NCBI RefSeq assembly: GCF_963675065.1 | Contig: NZ_OY775906.1 | Span: forward strand, 2,582,001 to 2,646,000 | Reading direction: 5' to 3' | DNA from: an uncultured Draconibacterium sp. | GTDB lineage: Bacteria > Bacteroidota > Bacteroidia > Bacteroidales > Prolixibacteraceae | DNA: 64,000 nucleotides | Part shown: positions 1-9,982 of the stretch, piece after piece | Position numbering within the stretch: position 1 is the stretch's first letter | How the letters are laid out: each line of letters starts with the position of its first letter | Notes under the pieces: generated by a model | Databases searched by the model: none | What the model saw: the letters and a program-made list of their open reading frames with translations, nothing else | Told to the model about the DNA's origin: nothing | Made by a program: the position numbers and the translations under genes

Positions 1-901
1 TCGAGTAGTTCCCTGCACCCATATCCATAACAACTTGAAAAACAGCTTCTTTAGGCCATGCAAGACCTACGTCCCATAAAGTAGAATATGATGGGGCCAA
101 CTCGTAAGGTCCGTCATCAATAACTTCTTTTAAAGCATCAGCAGCCAGCTGAATATTTTCATTGCTTTTGGCATCGCCATCACCATTGATACGGGCTTTA
201 TATGCTTTCCACATGTACGCTTCGCCTAAGTATGAAAGTGCCATACCTTTGGTACAACGGCCTAGCTCGTTATTTTGTGGCGCCCACTCAAGTGCTAAAG
301 AAGCATCTTTTAAGTCCTGGATAATAAAATCCCACATTTCGTCATCAGTTTCAGCAGCAGCCTTGTCTGGTGTATTCGAGAAAGTTTCACCAGCCGCCAA
401 CATTGGTACTCTTCCCCAGGTTTGCGCCAGCCACATATAAAAGTAGGCACGGATTGCTTTCGCCTGGCCAGCCATCGATTCGGCTGTTGACCAGTTTGCA
501 GCCTCTTCTGAAGCTTCCAAACCTGCCAAAAATACGTTACAACGGCCAATGGCACGGTAAGCATACATCCAACCTGCATTTAAACTTGGATCATCAGCTG
601 CCCACTGTTGGTTACCATATTGCTTATCCCAACCGGTAGCTTGTGTTTCCAGTGTAGGGTGGCAACCTACAAATAACTGAGGTTTATAGTTCCAGTCGTC
701 TGCATTATCACCAGGGAAGAACATGTCGTAACAGCCCACCAGACCTTTAGCCGCGTCATCTTCGCTTTTAAACATCTGATCAGCCGCAAGGATCGTATAA
801 TGGTCAACTGTCAAAAATTCTTCATTGTCGCAAGAAGTTGTTCCGAATAAAACAGTCCCAACAAAAGCGGCTATAAATAATATTCTTAATTTGTTTTTCA
901 T
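1..901 (-). CDS. SusD/RagB-family outer-membrane glycan-binding lipoprotein (3' end beyond window)
   Basis: Surface lipoprotein that would bind glycan and cap the adjacent SusC barrel. Seen: translation from the ATG at 899-901 gives a signal peptide with a lipobox ending TTSC (Cys24), then the SusD N-terminal style CDNEEFLTVDHYT, helical repeats with WMYAYRAIGRCNVFL and AIRAYFYMWLAQTWGRVPM, which are the usual SusD/RagB landmarks. About 300 residues are inside the window; the rest lies left of base 1. It starts 30 bp downstream of the susC stop, so the two are one transcription unit. No frame break is seen. The ligand cannot be read from the sequence; a beta-glucan would be consistent with the divergent GH9 gene but that is inference. 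Confidence 0.93.
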   Translation of the reverse strand, partial: MKNKLRILFIAAFVGTVLFGTTSCDNEEFLTVDHYTILAADQMFKSEDDAAKGLVGCYDMFFPGDNADDWNYKPQLFVGCHPTLETQATGWDKQYGNQQWAADDPSLNAGWMYAYRAIGRCNVFLAGLEASEEAANWSTAESMAGQAKAIRAYFYMWLAQTWGRVPMLAAGETFSNTPDKAAAETDDEMWDFIIQDLKDASLALEWAPQNNELGRCTKGMALSYLGEAYMWKAYKARINGDGDAKSNENIQLAADALKEVIDDGPYELAPSYSTLWDVGLAWPKEAVFQVVMDMGAGNYS

Positions 902-931
902 AATGTTAATCTTTTGTTTATTATGGAACAA

Positions 932-3900
932 TTAAAATTTAATGTTCACACCAAATGTATATGTACGTGGTGTTGGATATCGGCCGGTATCAAGACCAGT
1001 ATAGAGCACGCTTCCTTGGCCCACTTCAGGATCGCCGTATTTGTTGTACGATGAAAAAGTAGCCAGGTTTTGTACAGAAGCATAAATGCGGGCACCAGAC
1101 ATTTTTAGAGATTTAGCTATATTATTTGGTAGAGTATAGCCAATCTGGACATTATTTATCTTCAGGAAGTCACCTTTCTTAATCCATGCATCAGAAGTAC
1201 GGGTATTGGCATTAAGGTCGGTAATCGATAAACGTGGATATGCTCCGTCGGTATTGGTTGGCGACCATGCATCACCAACAACCTCAGCTAAAATATTAGA
1301 TACACAGTCGTCAGACGGTGTCATAGTAGTAAGTTTCATTGCCGAGTAAGAAAGAATATCCTGACCTAATACGCCGTACATATAAACTGAAAAATCCCAG
1401 TTTTTATAAGTAGCATCAAGCATTAAACCATAGTTCAGCTTTGGGAAACCGTTACCCAGAACGTCCATATCCTCTTCACTGATCTGACCATCATTGTTTA
1501 TATCTACATATTTGAAATCACCAGGTTGTGTTTGAGCTTCCTGGTAGTAATCGAAGCCATTAGCAACTGCCGTAGCATTTAACTGGTCAATTTCTGATTG
1601 ATCAGAGAAAATACCGGCAGTTCTGTATCCGTAGAAAGAACCTACAGCATAACCTTCGCGGCAAATTGAGTGGTTGTCCCAGCTAAGACCTCCACCAACA
1701 GCACCTACGTTACTACCGTCGTTGGTTGTACCATCATTGGTATTGAATATATCTGAACCAGATACAATAACTTCGTTTTTCAGAGATGAACCTGTTAAAG
1801 TAGCTCCAAGTTGCCAGTCTCTTCCAATGTTTGTATTATAATTAACACTGAATTCGAAACCTTTATTCTGAATTTCACCAAAGTTAGTGTACACACTTGT
1901 AAAGCCAGTAGACGGACGCATTGTTTGGTAAATCAGCAGATCTTTTGCAGTACGCTGGAAGTAGTCAGCTGTAATATTCAACTTATTATCGTATAAACCT
2001 AAGTCAAGACCAAGGTTTACCTGTTCGTTGGTTTCCCACTTTAGGTTAGTATCGATTACACTTTGCTGAGCAAAACCATTTGCAGCAGAGCTATTCTGAC
2101 TGCTCGAGGACATGCCGTAAAAGTGATACAGGTTATTAGCAGAACTTAATTGATCAACTGATAAATCGGTTGCACCACCTGCATTACCTGTACGTCCCCA
2201 TCCTAAACGCAACTTAAGGTTGCTAATTACCGGCGCGGCATCCATAAAGCTTTCTTCAGAAATACGCCATGCCAATGCTGCCGACGGGAAAGATCCCCAA
2301 CGATTACCTGCACCAAAGTTTGAAGAACCGTCGCGACGCATGGTTGCGGTTAAGATATAACGATCCTTAAGACTGTACATTGCCCTTCCATAATAAGATA
2401 TGTAACGGGTTTGCAGGTTGAAAGCACCACCTGCAGTTTTTGAATCAAGGTCACTGGTCAAGCCAATATCGCGGATATTAGATGCCGGGAAATCTCTTGC
2501 AGAAACATTTAGCCATTGACCATAACTCTTACTAACTGAATTACCAGCCATTAACGTAAGGCTATGAATGTCGGTTTTATAATTGTAAGTAAAATAACTT
2601 TCAAGCGCCAAATCATTGCCTTGAGAAGCATTCATTGAAAACTGCTCAGTCATATCCACTCCGTAAAGAGGAATAGATTCACCATTGTTGTAACGATATC
2701 TTAACGGAGTCCAGCTATATCCATCGTTAGAAGTGAAGTTATACGAAGCAATCGATTTAAAAGACAAGCCTTTATACAAATCCAGGTTAATATAAGCACT
2801 TGCAAATACCCGGTTTGATCTTGATGGATTGTCTAATTCCATTTGGCGCGCATATGGGTTATCATAGCCTTTACCAATTTCGTTAGCAACAGATGTTTGA
2901 TAAAAAACACCATATGTTCCATCTGGGTTAACTACGTTAGGGCTGATGTATTCACCTGCATCACTAATATAGTCCATAGTTGGTGTAATAAATGCCATAT
3001 CGCGTAAACTGGATAGGTTCGTATTGTTATTAAGAGCCGCATTGCTACCCATCGATTCCGAGTGAACAAAATTGACATCTCCGCCCACTTCAATAAAGTC
3101 AGCAACGTTAACTTTAACGTTGGCTCGCGCAGTGATACGCTCATAATAACTGTTTACAACAAGACCTTCATTATCAAGGTAACCTAATGAAAAGTTAGCC
3201 TGTGTTTTGTCTGTACCACCCGATGCAGAAAGATTGTATTGCTGCCTTAGGGCCATCTCTGTCATTTCATCTTGCCAGTTGATAGTTTTTCTTTTTCCGT
3301 CGTATTGCGTATCCCAAATAGATAATACCGGAACTCCCCCATCAGAAGCACGGGCCGAACGAATCGATGCAGCATAACTATCGGCATCTTGCACATCAAG
3401 CGTGAAAGGTAAGGTTTGAGCGCCAAAGTTTGCTGAGAATTCAATTCTGGCCGCACCTTTAGTTCCATGTTTTGTGGTAATCATGATTACACCATTCGCA
3501 CCACGTGCACCATAAATAGCAGTTGCAGAAGCATCTTTTAATACTTCCATACTCTCAATGTCAGCCGGATTAAGGAAGTTGGCATTGGTACCAACCTGCA
3601 CCCCGTCAACCACATACAAAGGAGAAGCCGAACCGTTAATCGTAGCAACCCCACGAATACGCACTGCAGCATTCGCATCAGGAGCACCATCTTGAGAGGT
3701 AACCATTACCCCTGCGGCAGCTCCCTTTAAACCTTGCGCAACGTTTGTTGGTGCTTTTTTCATCATTTCCTCAGTACTTACAGAAGCTACTGAACCCGAG
3801 ATATCGCTCTTTTTGATTGTACCATAACCAACTACTACAACCTCATCGAGCCCAACCACATCGGGTTTCATTGTAATGTTAAAAGTGGTTTGCGAACCAA

Positions 3901-4165
3901 TTTCAACTTTCTGAACTTCCATACCAACAAAGCTAAAAACAAGAATTTCTGATCCCTGAGGAACCTCCAGATCAAACTTTCCATCAAAGTCAGTTACCGT
4001 GCCAATTGTAGTCTCTTCTACAGAAACTGAAACACCCGGAATAGGACTACCTGAATCATCAATTACAGTACCCTGTAAATTGACGTTTTGTCCAAAACCC
4101 CAGAGTGTTAAGAGCATCATAGGAAGCATCATAAGTGCAACCTGAAATAATTTGCCTTTTTTCAT
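932..4165 (-). CDS. SusC/RagA-family TonB-dependent outer-membrane transporter
   Basis: TonB-dependent channel importing oligosaccharides across the outer membrane in complex with the downstream SusD protein. Seen in the 1077-residue product: signal peptide (MKKGKLFQVALMML...), carboxypeptidase-regulatory-like domain at about residues 28-100 (GTVIDDSGSPIPGVSVSVEE), TonB-box/plug start near 105-125 (GLDEVVVVGYGTIKKSDISG), plug motif GVATINGSASPLYVVDG, ATAIYGARGANGVIMITTK, then a long beta-barrel ending in the aromatic C terminus TFGVNIKF. Length is normal for the family. The first gene of a susC-susD unit; its 5' side faces a 930-bp divergent region shared with the GH9 gene. Substrate unknown. 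Confidence 0.97.
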   Translation of the reverse strand: MKKGKLFQVALMMLPMMLLTLWGFGQNVNLQGTVIDDSGSPIPGVSVSVEETTIGTVTDFDGKFDLEVPQGSEILVFSFVGMEVQKVEIGSQTTFNITMKPDVVGLDEVVVVGYGTIKKSDISGSVASVSTEEMMKKAPTNVAQGLKGAAAGVMVTSQDGAPDANAAVRIRGVATINGSASPLYVVDGVQVGTNANFLNPADIESMEVLKDASATAIYGARGANGVIMITTKHGTKGAARIEFSANFGAQTLPFTLDVQDADSYAASIRSARASDGGVPVLSIWDTQYDGKRKTINWQDEMTEMALRQQYNLSASGGTDKTQANFSLGYLDNEGLVVNSYYERITARANVKVNVADFIEVGGDVNFVHSESMGSNAALNNNTNLSSLRDMAFITPTMDYISDAGEYISPNVVNPDGTYGVFYQTSVANEIGKGYDNPYARQMELDNPSRSNRVFASAYINLDLYKGLSFKSIASYNFTSNDGYSWTPLRYRYNNGESIPLYGVDMTEQFSMNASQGNDLALESYFTYNYKTDIHSLTLMAGNSVSKSYGQWLNVSARDFPASNIRDIGLTSDLDSKTAGGAFNLQTRYISYYGRAMYSLKDRYILTATMRRDGSSNFGAGNRWGSFPSAALAWRISEESFMDAAPVISNLKLRLGWGRTGNAGGATDLSVDQLSSANNLYHFYGMSSSSQNSSAANGFAQQSVIDTNLKWETNEQVNLGLDLGLYDNKLNITADYFQRTAKDLLIYQTMRPSTGFTSVYTNFGEIQNKGFEFSVNYNTNIGRDWQLGATLTGSSLKNEVIVSGSDIFNTNDGTTNDGSNVGAVGGGLSWDNHSICREGYAVGSFYGYRTAGIFSDQSEIDQLNATAVANGFDYYQEAQTQPGDFKYVDINNDGQISEEDMDVLGNGFPKLNYGLMLDATYKNWDFSVYMYGVLGQDILSYSAMKLTTMTPSDDCVSNILAEVVGDAWSPTNTDGAYPRLSITDLNANTRTSDAWIKKGDFLKINNVQIGYTLPNNIAKSLKMSGARIYASVQNLATFSSYNKYGDPEVGQGSVLYTGLDTGRYPTPRTYTFGVNIKF

Positions 4166-5096
4166 AAATAAATAGTTTTGATTAATAAATTGGAATTAAG
4201 TCTAAGACGATGACGGTTATTTATACAGGCGAAATACACCCTCAAAATGGCCTCCAACCTCTTAGTTATATTTTCGTTCATTCTGAGTTTTTTCTGATGA
4301 TAGGATCCTATACATCACCAATCTTCCACCGTGCGTTCAACTAAATCTTTTTAAACTTTAGTGCTTAATGAAATTTTCAGGAAAACAGTAGCTATAAATT
4401 GGATACGAAAAGCTGAAACCACAGTCTTTCGTTCTACTTCATCAAACACACATAATTTGCACAATGCTTATAGAGTGTATACATTATCCCCAAAACAGAG
4501 CTAATCAGGTGAACGACAATATGAACGAATTAAACCTATGTATATGTATCACGTGTCCAGCAATATTGAAACAAGTGAAATTTGTATTCGTAAGAAAAAC
4601 GGCTAATGATAATAGTTTTTTATAGTTCATCTTTTCAAGTTTGATTAATCGTTTGTTAGTAATTGTCAAAACTACATTATCAGTAAAAATGTGACTTATA
4701 ATTTTAGATAATTTAGTTTTAAGTTTAGATAAATTTCGTCCTTGTGACAGCATGAAAAGCAACATCAGAAGAATCAGTCAAACAATACTTTTAATGCATC
4801 CAACCAGGCATATATACTAATCTTACCTCAAAACAAAAAAAGCCTAAAACGCTGTATTACTGACCCTTAAAACAATTCAAATACTTAATTCCTGCTACTA
4901 ATCTCAATGGTGACAATATGTATGATTTGTTCAAAACATATGATCTGTTTGATTCAAATCCCAAATCAGTTACCACTACATTTTTTGAAGCCCAAAGATA
5001 CTTATTGTGCTTTTTACAATTTTATTATAAATTTGTTGAGCACGAGAAATCAATAATCCGAATAGTATAATAAACCAATAACCTAACATCTGAATT
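4166..5096. other. Divergent intergenic region between susC and the GH9 gene
   Basis: AT-rich 931-bp stretch with no credible gene; a minus-strand 86-codon open frame at 4505-4765 has low-complexity composition and no family resemblance. It must hold the promoters of both divergent units. The only ordered sequence I see is the dyad and direct repeat around 4921-4960, listed separately. Confidence 0.6.
4921..4960. promoter_or_regulatory. Candidate operator: direct repeat and imperfect dyad upstream of GH9
   Basis: Two near-identical 11-mers, TATGATTTGTT at 4921-4931 and TATGATCTGTT at 4939-4949, lie 18 bp apart. The same stretch forms an imperfect dyad: GATTTG (4924-4929) and AAAC (4934-4937) mirrored by GTTT (4947-4950) and CAAATC (4955-4960). 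It lies about 140 bp before the GH9 start and about 760 bp before susC. Binding of a regulator is inference. Confidence 0.3.
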
Positions 5097-7613
5097 ATGA
5101 AGAAACTTTCTTTCCTTTTCTATTTTCTGTTTGTATTCATTACGAACAACCTCAACGCGCAGGAATTTAAACTTATAACATCCGGATATTTTCAAAACCA
5201 TGGAGTGGATGTAATGGCCTTCGATGATATTTACCCTGAAGGACATCAGGGCGGTGTTTCACTGATTATGCACGGGAACCGAATTGCCACCAATGGCGAC
5301 ATCAGATTGGAGCCTACTCCCGGACAATGGCAGCCGGTGCCAAAACAACGCGACCGCGTTACGAACCAGGATAAAAATACGATTACTGCGTATTTAAGTT
5401 TTCCCGACTCATCGCGCCACATTACGGGCTTTAACCCTATGGTTTACCCCGATTTGCAAATCAACTACACCGTAAATGTTGAAGGCAAAGGCAGCTCGGT
5501 TATCGTCACCGTTGACCTGGAGCAGCCCATTCCGCAAAACTACCTCGGTAAAGTGGGTTTTAATATGGAGCTTTTCCCGGGAGCTTTGTTTGGTAAGCCC
5601 TGGATCATGGACGATAAAACAGGAGTTTTCCCGCAACAACCCAATGGGCCAACTCTTTACGAACCTTCGAATTACAACGATCCGGGCAATTTTAATCCTG
5701 ATGGAAAAGCTTCGGCTGAACACCTTGCCGGAGAGGGATATAGTCCGATAATTGCAGACGATATTGTTGCTGAGCCATATGCACAGGGGCACCACTTTGT
5801 TGTACGCCCAGATGATCCATACGGTAAATTCAGCATTGAAAGTAAGGGAACTGCCTTAAAACTATACGACGGCCGCATGAATCACAACAATGGCTGGTTT
5901 GTGGTACGAAGCGAAATTCCCGCAGGAAAAACAAAAGAGGCCATAAAATGGATCATTACACCTAATGTTGTTGAAGACTGGCTTTATACACCGGTTGTTC
6001 AAACGTCACAAGTTGGTTATCACGGCAATCAACAAAAAACAGCTATTATAGAACTCGATAAACGCACCGAAAAAAATGAAACTCCTGCGCTATTCAAAAT
6101 TACCGCTTCGGGTGAAGAAGAAATACTCAGCAAACCCGGTGAAGAATGGGGCCAGTTTTTGCGCTACAACTACCTGAAATTCGATTTCACGGAAATAAAC
6201 GAGCCCGGACTTTACCAGGTGCATTACGGCAATTCTGCTTCTCCGGTTTTTCGGATTGATGATGCTGTTTACGATCGCGGAGTTTGGCAACCGGTACTGG
6301 AATATTTCCTTCCCGTTCAAATGTGCCACATGCGGGTAAACGAAAAATACCGTGTTTGGCATGATGACTGCCATATGGATGATGCGAAAATGGCCCCGGT
6401 TAATTTTAACCACATCGATGGGTATGTGCAGGGAGAGTCCACTTTAACTGATTATTCGCCCGGCGACGTTGTACCCGGATTAAATATTGGTGGCTGGCAC
6501 GATGCCGGCGACTTCGACCTCCGTGTTGAATCGCAGGCTGGCGAAGCTTATATTCTGGCTCTTGCTTACGAAGCATTTGGAGTGGACTATGATGCCACTT
6601 CCATCGATCAGCAAAAACGAATAACCGAGATCCACCAGCCCGATGGAAAAGCCGACCTTTTGCAACAGGTTGAAAATGGTGCGCTTACTGTAATTGGCGG
6701 ATACCGGGCGCTGGGCCGTCTTTACCGCGGAATAATTTGTAACAACCTTAGACAATATGTAATGTTGGGCGATGCATCGGCAATGACCGACAACATTTCG
6801 GGTAACGATGACGACCGCTGGGTATTTACCGAAAACAACCCTTACCGCGAATTGACCACAGCCGCACAAATGGCTGCTACAGCCCGGGTTCTCAAAGGTT
6901 TTAACGATACACTCAGCGCGCAGGCTCTTGATTGTGCCAAAACCTTATTTGAGGTTACTGAAGCAAACGGTCGGTCCAAAGCGGCAAAAATACACGCGGC
7001 AACCGAGCTGTACCTTACTACCGGCGATGATATTTACAAAAATTACCTGTTTTCCGAAACCGAATTTATTACGCGAGCAATAGGATTTGTTGGCTGGTAC
7101 ATTGGCCGTGCCGAGAAAAAAATAAATGATCCTGATTTTACCAAAGCAATCAGGGAAGCCATGAGTGGCCTAAACGAACAAATAAAAAAACAAGGCGCCG
7201 AAACTCCATACGGAATTCCATATCGCCCACAAATCTGGGGTGCCGGCTGGGATATTCAGTCCTTTGGTTTTAAGCAATACTTTTTACATACGGCCTACCC
7301 CGATATTTTTAGCTCAGAATATATTTACAATGCCTTGAATTTTATTTTGGGTTGCCATCCGGGCTCTAATACTTCTTCGTTTGCTTCAGGAATTGGTGCG
7401 CGCTCAGCAACTGTTGGCTATGGTTTAAATCGTGCCGACTGGTCGTATATTCCGGGTGGCGTAGTGTCGGGTACTGCACTTATTCGCCCCGATTTTCCGG
7501 AACTGCTCGAATTCCCCTACCTGTGGCAACAGGTTGAATATGTGCTTGGCGGAGGCTCGTCGCATTATATGTTTTTGGCTTTGGCTGCTCAACAGCTATT
7601 AGCCAAAGAATAA
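5097..7613 (+). CDS. Secreted glycoside hydrolase family 9 enzyme (endoglucanase-like)
   Basis: Inverting beta-glucanase-type enzyme acting outside the cytoplasm. The 838-residue product has a signal peptide (MKKLSFLFYFLFVFITNNLNAQ), an unassigned N-terminal beta-rich part of about 280 residues, a CelD-N/Ig-like module starting near 297 (LYTPVVQTSQVGYHG), and the alpha/alpha-barrel GH9 domain from about 390. The GH9 hallmark GGWHDAGDFDLR places the two conserved aspartates at D469 and D472; the C-terminal WQQVEYVLGGG places the likely acid at E814; HPGSNTSSFASG matches the usual late GH9 motif. All expected catalytic positions are present. Longer than a minimal GH9 because of the extra N-terminal domain. 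Followed after 113 bp by the unknown secreted protein, same strand. Substrate could be cellulose, mixed-linkage glucan or xyloglucan; the sequence does not decide. Confidence 0.9.
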   Translation: MKKLSFLFYFLFVFITNNLNAQEFKLITSGYFQNHGVDVMAFDDIYPEGHQGGVSLIMHGNRIATNGDIRLEPTPGQWQPVPKQRDRVTNQDKNTITAYLSFPDSSRHITGFNPMVYPDLQINYTVNVEGKGSSVIVTVDLEQPIPQNYLGKVGFNMELFPGALFGKPWIMDDKTGVFPQQPNGPTLYEPSNYNDPGNFNPDGKASAEHLAGEGYSPIIADDIVAEPYAQGHHFVVRPDDPYGKFSIESKGTALKLYDGRMNHNNGWFVVRSEIPAGKTKEAIKWIITPNVVEDWLYTPVVQTSQVGYHGNQQKTAIIELDKRTEKNETPALFKITASGEEEILSKPGEEWGQFLRYNYLKFDFTEINEPGLYQVHYGNSASPVFRIDDAVYDRGVWQPVLEYFLPVQMCHMRVNEKYRVWHDDCHMDDAKMAPVNFNHIDGYVQGESTLTDYSPGDVVPGLNIGGWHDAGDFDLRVESQAGEAYILALAYEAFGVDYDATSIDQQKRITEIHQPDGKADLLQQVENGALTVIGGYRALGRLYRGIICNNLRQYVMLGDASAMTDNISGNDDDRWVFTENNPYRELTTAAQMAATARVLKGFNDTLSAQALDCAKTLFEVTEANGRSKAAKIHAATELYLTTGDDIYKNYLFSETEFITRAIGFVGWYIGRAEKKINDPDFTKAIREAMSGLNEQIKKQGAETPYGIPYRPQIWGAGWDIQSFGFKQYFLHTAYPDIFSSEYIYNALNFILGCHPGSNTSSFASGIGARSATVGYGLNRADWSYIPGGVVSGTALIRPDFPELLEFPYLWQQVEYVLGGGSSHYMFLALAAQQLLAKE

Positions 7614-7726
7614 CCAGAAAATAAGTATAGGTATAAAATTCAATGACAAAACGCTGAGAGTGGAGTTTTAATCATTATTAGAAAAGCCTAACGAAGCAAA
7701 ATTTTTTCAACCAATAAAAACCTATT

Positions 7727-9607
7727 ATGAAACGAATTATTATTTTACTTGTACTCGCCGGTGTTGCACTGTTTTCGCAAGCCGGGAATTACAAAAATTA
7801 TAAAGTGTCGGTGTATGTCAGAGCTTACGAGGTAGAAAAAATGAAAGACCTGAACTGGCTCGACTCCACCTGGACCATCATTTCGAACCAGATAAAAATC
7901 GATAAAATTTACCTGGAAACCCATCGCGATTTACTAATCGTTCCTGATGAAACACTGGAGCAGGCAAAGCAATATTTTTTGGATAAAGGTCTGGAAGTTG
8001 GAGGAGGAATTACCTACACCATCGACGAATCGAACAATTTTGAAACCTTTTGCTACTCCAATCCCGAACATCGGGAAATTGTGCAACAGATTGCCGAACA
8101 CACTGCCCGTCATTTCGACGATTTTATTCTCGACGATTTCTTTTTTACCAGCTGTAAATCCGATATCGAAATTGAAGCCAAAGGCGACATGAGCTGGACG
8201 GAGTACCGCACAAAGCTAATGACCAAAGCAGGAAAAGAACTGGTTTTGGAACCGGCTAAAAAAGTTAATCCAAATGTAAAAGTGATCATCAAATACCCCA
8301 ATTGGTACGATCATTTTCAGGGGCTGGGATTTGACCTGCAAAACGGGCCACACCTTTTTGATGGAGTGTGGACAGGAACAGAAACCCGGGATCCGTCGTA
8401 TGCACAGCATCTGCAAAATTACCTGAGTTACAACATTATTCGCTATTTCGACAACTTACGCCCCGGTTACAATTTTGGAGGATGGGTGGATGCCGGCGGA
8501 TCAAACCTGGGAATGGATCGCTATGCCGAACAACTCTGGCTGACTATGTTTGCCAAAGCGCCCGAAATTATGCTATTTGCCTATAACCAGCTAACGGACG
8601 TACAACTGCGCCCCGAAGTACACCGAAAACAGTGGCAAGGTACGGGCACCAGTTTTGATTACGACGACATGATGAAACCCATTCAACTGCCCGATGGTAA
8701 TACTGTTACACCGTCGACCTTAGCACGTGTGGCTGGTGTTGCATTAGAACAAATTGATGATGTTGTTGGCAAGTTGGGTAAACCAATCGGTATTAAATCA
8801 TACAAACCTTATCATTCGCTGGGCGACGATTTCCTTCAGAACTACCTCGGAATGATTGGTTTGCCAATGGATATGTATTCCGAATTCCCGGAAGATCAGA
8901 AAGTAATATTACTTACCGAACAAGCCAAATACGATAGCGCTATTGTAAGCAAGATGAAAAAACAGCTGCAGAAAGGTGGCGATGTAGTGATTACCAGCAG
9001 CTTGTTAAAAGCTATACAAAACGACATTGCCGACATTGTAGAGTTACGTGCAGGAGACAAGGACGCACTGGTTAACGATTTTGGTTTTTTGGGAAGCACG
9101 GACAAAGATATCCTGATTCCTCAAGTGCTGTATCAAACCAACGATGCCTGGGAAATTGTGAGTGCCGGAAGACCTCTGACAAATGGCGTTAGCGGTTATC
9201 CAATGTTGCTTCGCTCCCAGTATTCAAAAGGAAACCTGTATGTTATAACAATCCCCAACGATTTTGGAAACCTTTACGATCTGCCCAACGGAGTATTGAA
9301 TGTATTTCGCCAGGTAATGAGCAAAGATTTGGGAATGTACATTGAGGGACCGGCCAAAGTGAGCTTGTTTGTATATGACAATAACACTTTTATAATCGAA
9401 TCGTTTTTGGATGAACCTGTAACCATTCAACTGGTTAGCACCAAAGACATCTCCAGTATTACCGACATTCCTGAAGGGGTGAAAATTGAAAAACTGCCTG
9501 AAGAAACTCCGAATTTCTTTAGCCGGCGAATGAGAGATGCTGAAAAGACCAGCAAATTCAGTATTACTTTAATGCCACATTCGTACCGGGTTTTTAAGAA
9601 AGATTGA
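7727..9607 (+). CDS. Secreted protein of unknown function, TIM-barrel glycosidase-like
   Basis: I do not recognise a named family. The 626-residue product has a signal peptide (MKRIIILLVLAGVALFSQAG). Residues about 25-330 read like a (beta/alpha)8 barrel: ISNQIKIDKIYLETHR, LDKGLEVGGGITYTID, then DDFILDDFFFTSC with paired aspartates at a strand end, VNPNVKVIIKYPNWY, and FDGVWTGTETRDP with a candidate glutamate. Residues about 390-520 resemble the flavodoxin/GATase-like domain found after such barrels (KVILLTEQAKYDS, LQKGGDVVITSSLL), followed by a beta-rich tail. This layout is that of several clan-A glycoside hydrolases (for example GH42-like), so a glycosidase is plausible, but catalytic assignment is inference. 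It lies 113 bp after the GH9 gene and may be co-transcribed. Confidence 0.75.
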   Translation: MKRIIILLVLAGVALFSQAGNYKNYKVSVYVRAYEVEKMKDLNWLDSTWTIISNQIKIDKIYLETHRDLLIVPDETLEQAKQYFLDKGLEVGGGITYTIDESNNFETFCYSNPEHREIVQQIAEHTARHFDDFILDDFFFTSCKSDIEIEAKGDMSWTEYRTKLMTKAGKELVLEPAKKVNPNVKVIIKYPNWYDHFQGLGFDLQNGPHLFDGVWTGTETRDPSYAQHLQNYLSYNIIRYFDNLRPGYNFGGWVDAGGSNLGMDRYAEQLWLTMFAKAPEIMLFAYNQLTDVQLRPEVHRKQWQGTGTSFDYDDMMKPIQLPDGNTVTPSTLARVAGVALEQIDDVVGKLGKPIGIKSYKPYHSLGDDFLQNYLGMIGLPMDMYSEFPEDQKVILLTEQAKYDSAIVSKMKKQLQKGGDVVITSSLLKAIQNDIADIVELRAGDKDALVNDFGFLGSTDKDILIPQVLYQTNDAWEIVSAGRPLTNGVSGYPMLLRSQYSKGNLYVITIPNDFGNLYDLPNGVLNVFRQVMSKDLGMYIEGPAKVSLFVYDNNTFIIESFLDEPVTIQLVSTKDISSITDIPEGVKIEKLPEETPNFFSRRMRDAEKTSKFSITLMPHSYRVFKKD

Positions 9608-9680
9608 AGTTTAGGAAAAAAGACATTACATACGATTGCTTCTTGCTATTTGCCAGGGAGCACAATTCAAGGAGTTTTAT

Positions 9681-9716
9681 ATAGGAGGGGCTGGTCGCCA
9701 ACTATGCCTCTCCTAT
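9681..9716. repeat. Hairpin in the 9.6-10 kb intergenic region
   Basis: ATAGGAG at 9681-9687 pairs with CTCCTAT at 9710-9716, with an inner GGC/GCC. It stands about 75 bp after the stop of the unknown secreted protein; no U-run follows. The following stretch, about 9739-9783, resembles a decayed GTCAT...GAATCTC interspersed repeat. Otherwise no gene is visible in 9608-9982. Confidence 0.4.
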
Positions 9717-9885
9717 CAAGGCTCACTCTCCGACAATATCGTCATTGTAATCCGTCAGCCCACGGGGAAAGAATCTCTTTGCTGTTTTTACATTTTACAG
9801 ATCAACAATTATTTGCCACGAAGGAAAACTCGAAAAGTTAATGACAAAAACATTGAGTGAAGATACATTCATTCCAGCACTGGCT

Positions 9886-9935
9886 AAAAAAAAACAGTAT
9901 TGGCAATAATGATGGTTAATCAAATGCCAATACTG
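9886..9935 (-). terminator. Rho-independent terminator of the sugar oxidoreductase/MFS operon
   Basis: CAGTATTGGCA (9895-9905) and TGCCAATACTG (9925-9935) form an 11-bp perfect stem. Read on the minus strand it is followed by a run of nine U residues (the A-run at 9886-9894). It lies just after the MFS gene stop at 9983. Confidence 0.85.
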
Positions 9936-9982
9936 AAGTAATACTAACTAAACTAATCAAACTATTTAAGTCAAGTATTTTT

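Noticed and set aside
4505..4765. 86-codon minus-strand frame upstream of susC
   Set aside because: AT-rich, low-complexity translation, no start signals, lies in a divergent promoter region.
9636..9860. Two overlapping frames of 63-74 codons after the unknown secreted protein
   Set aside because: The sequence contains a hairpin and a decayed interspersed repeat; neither frame looks like a protein.
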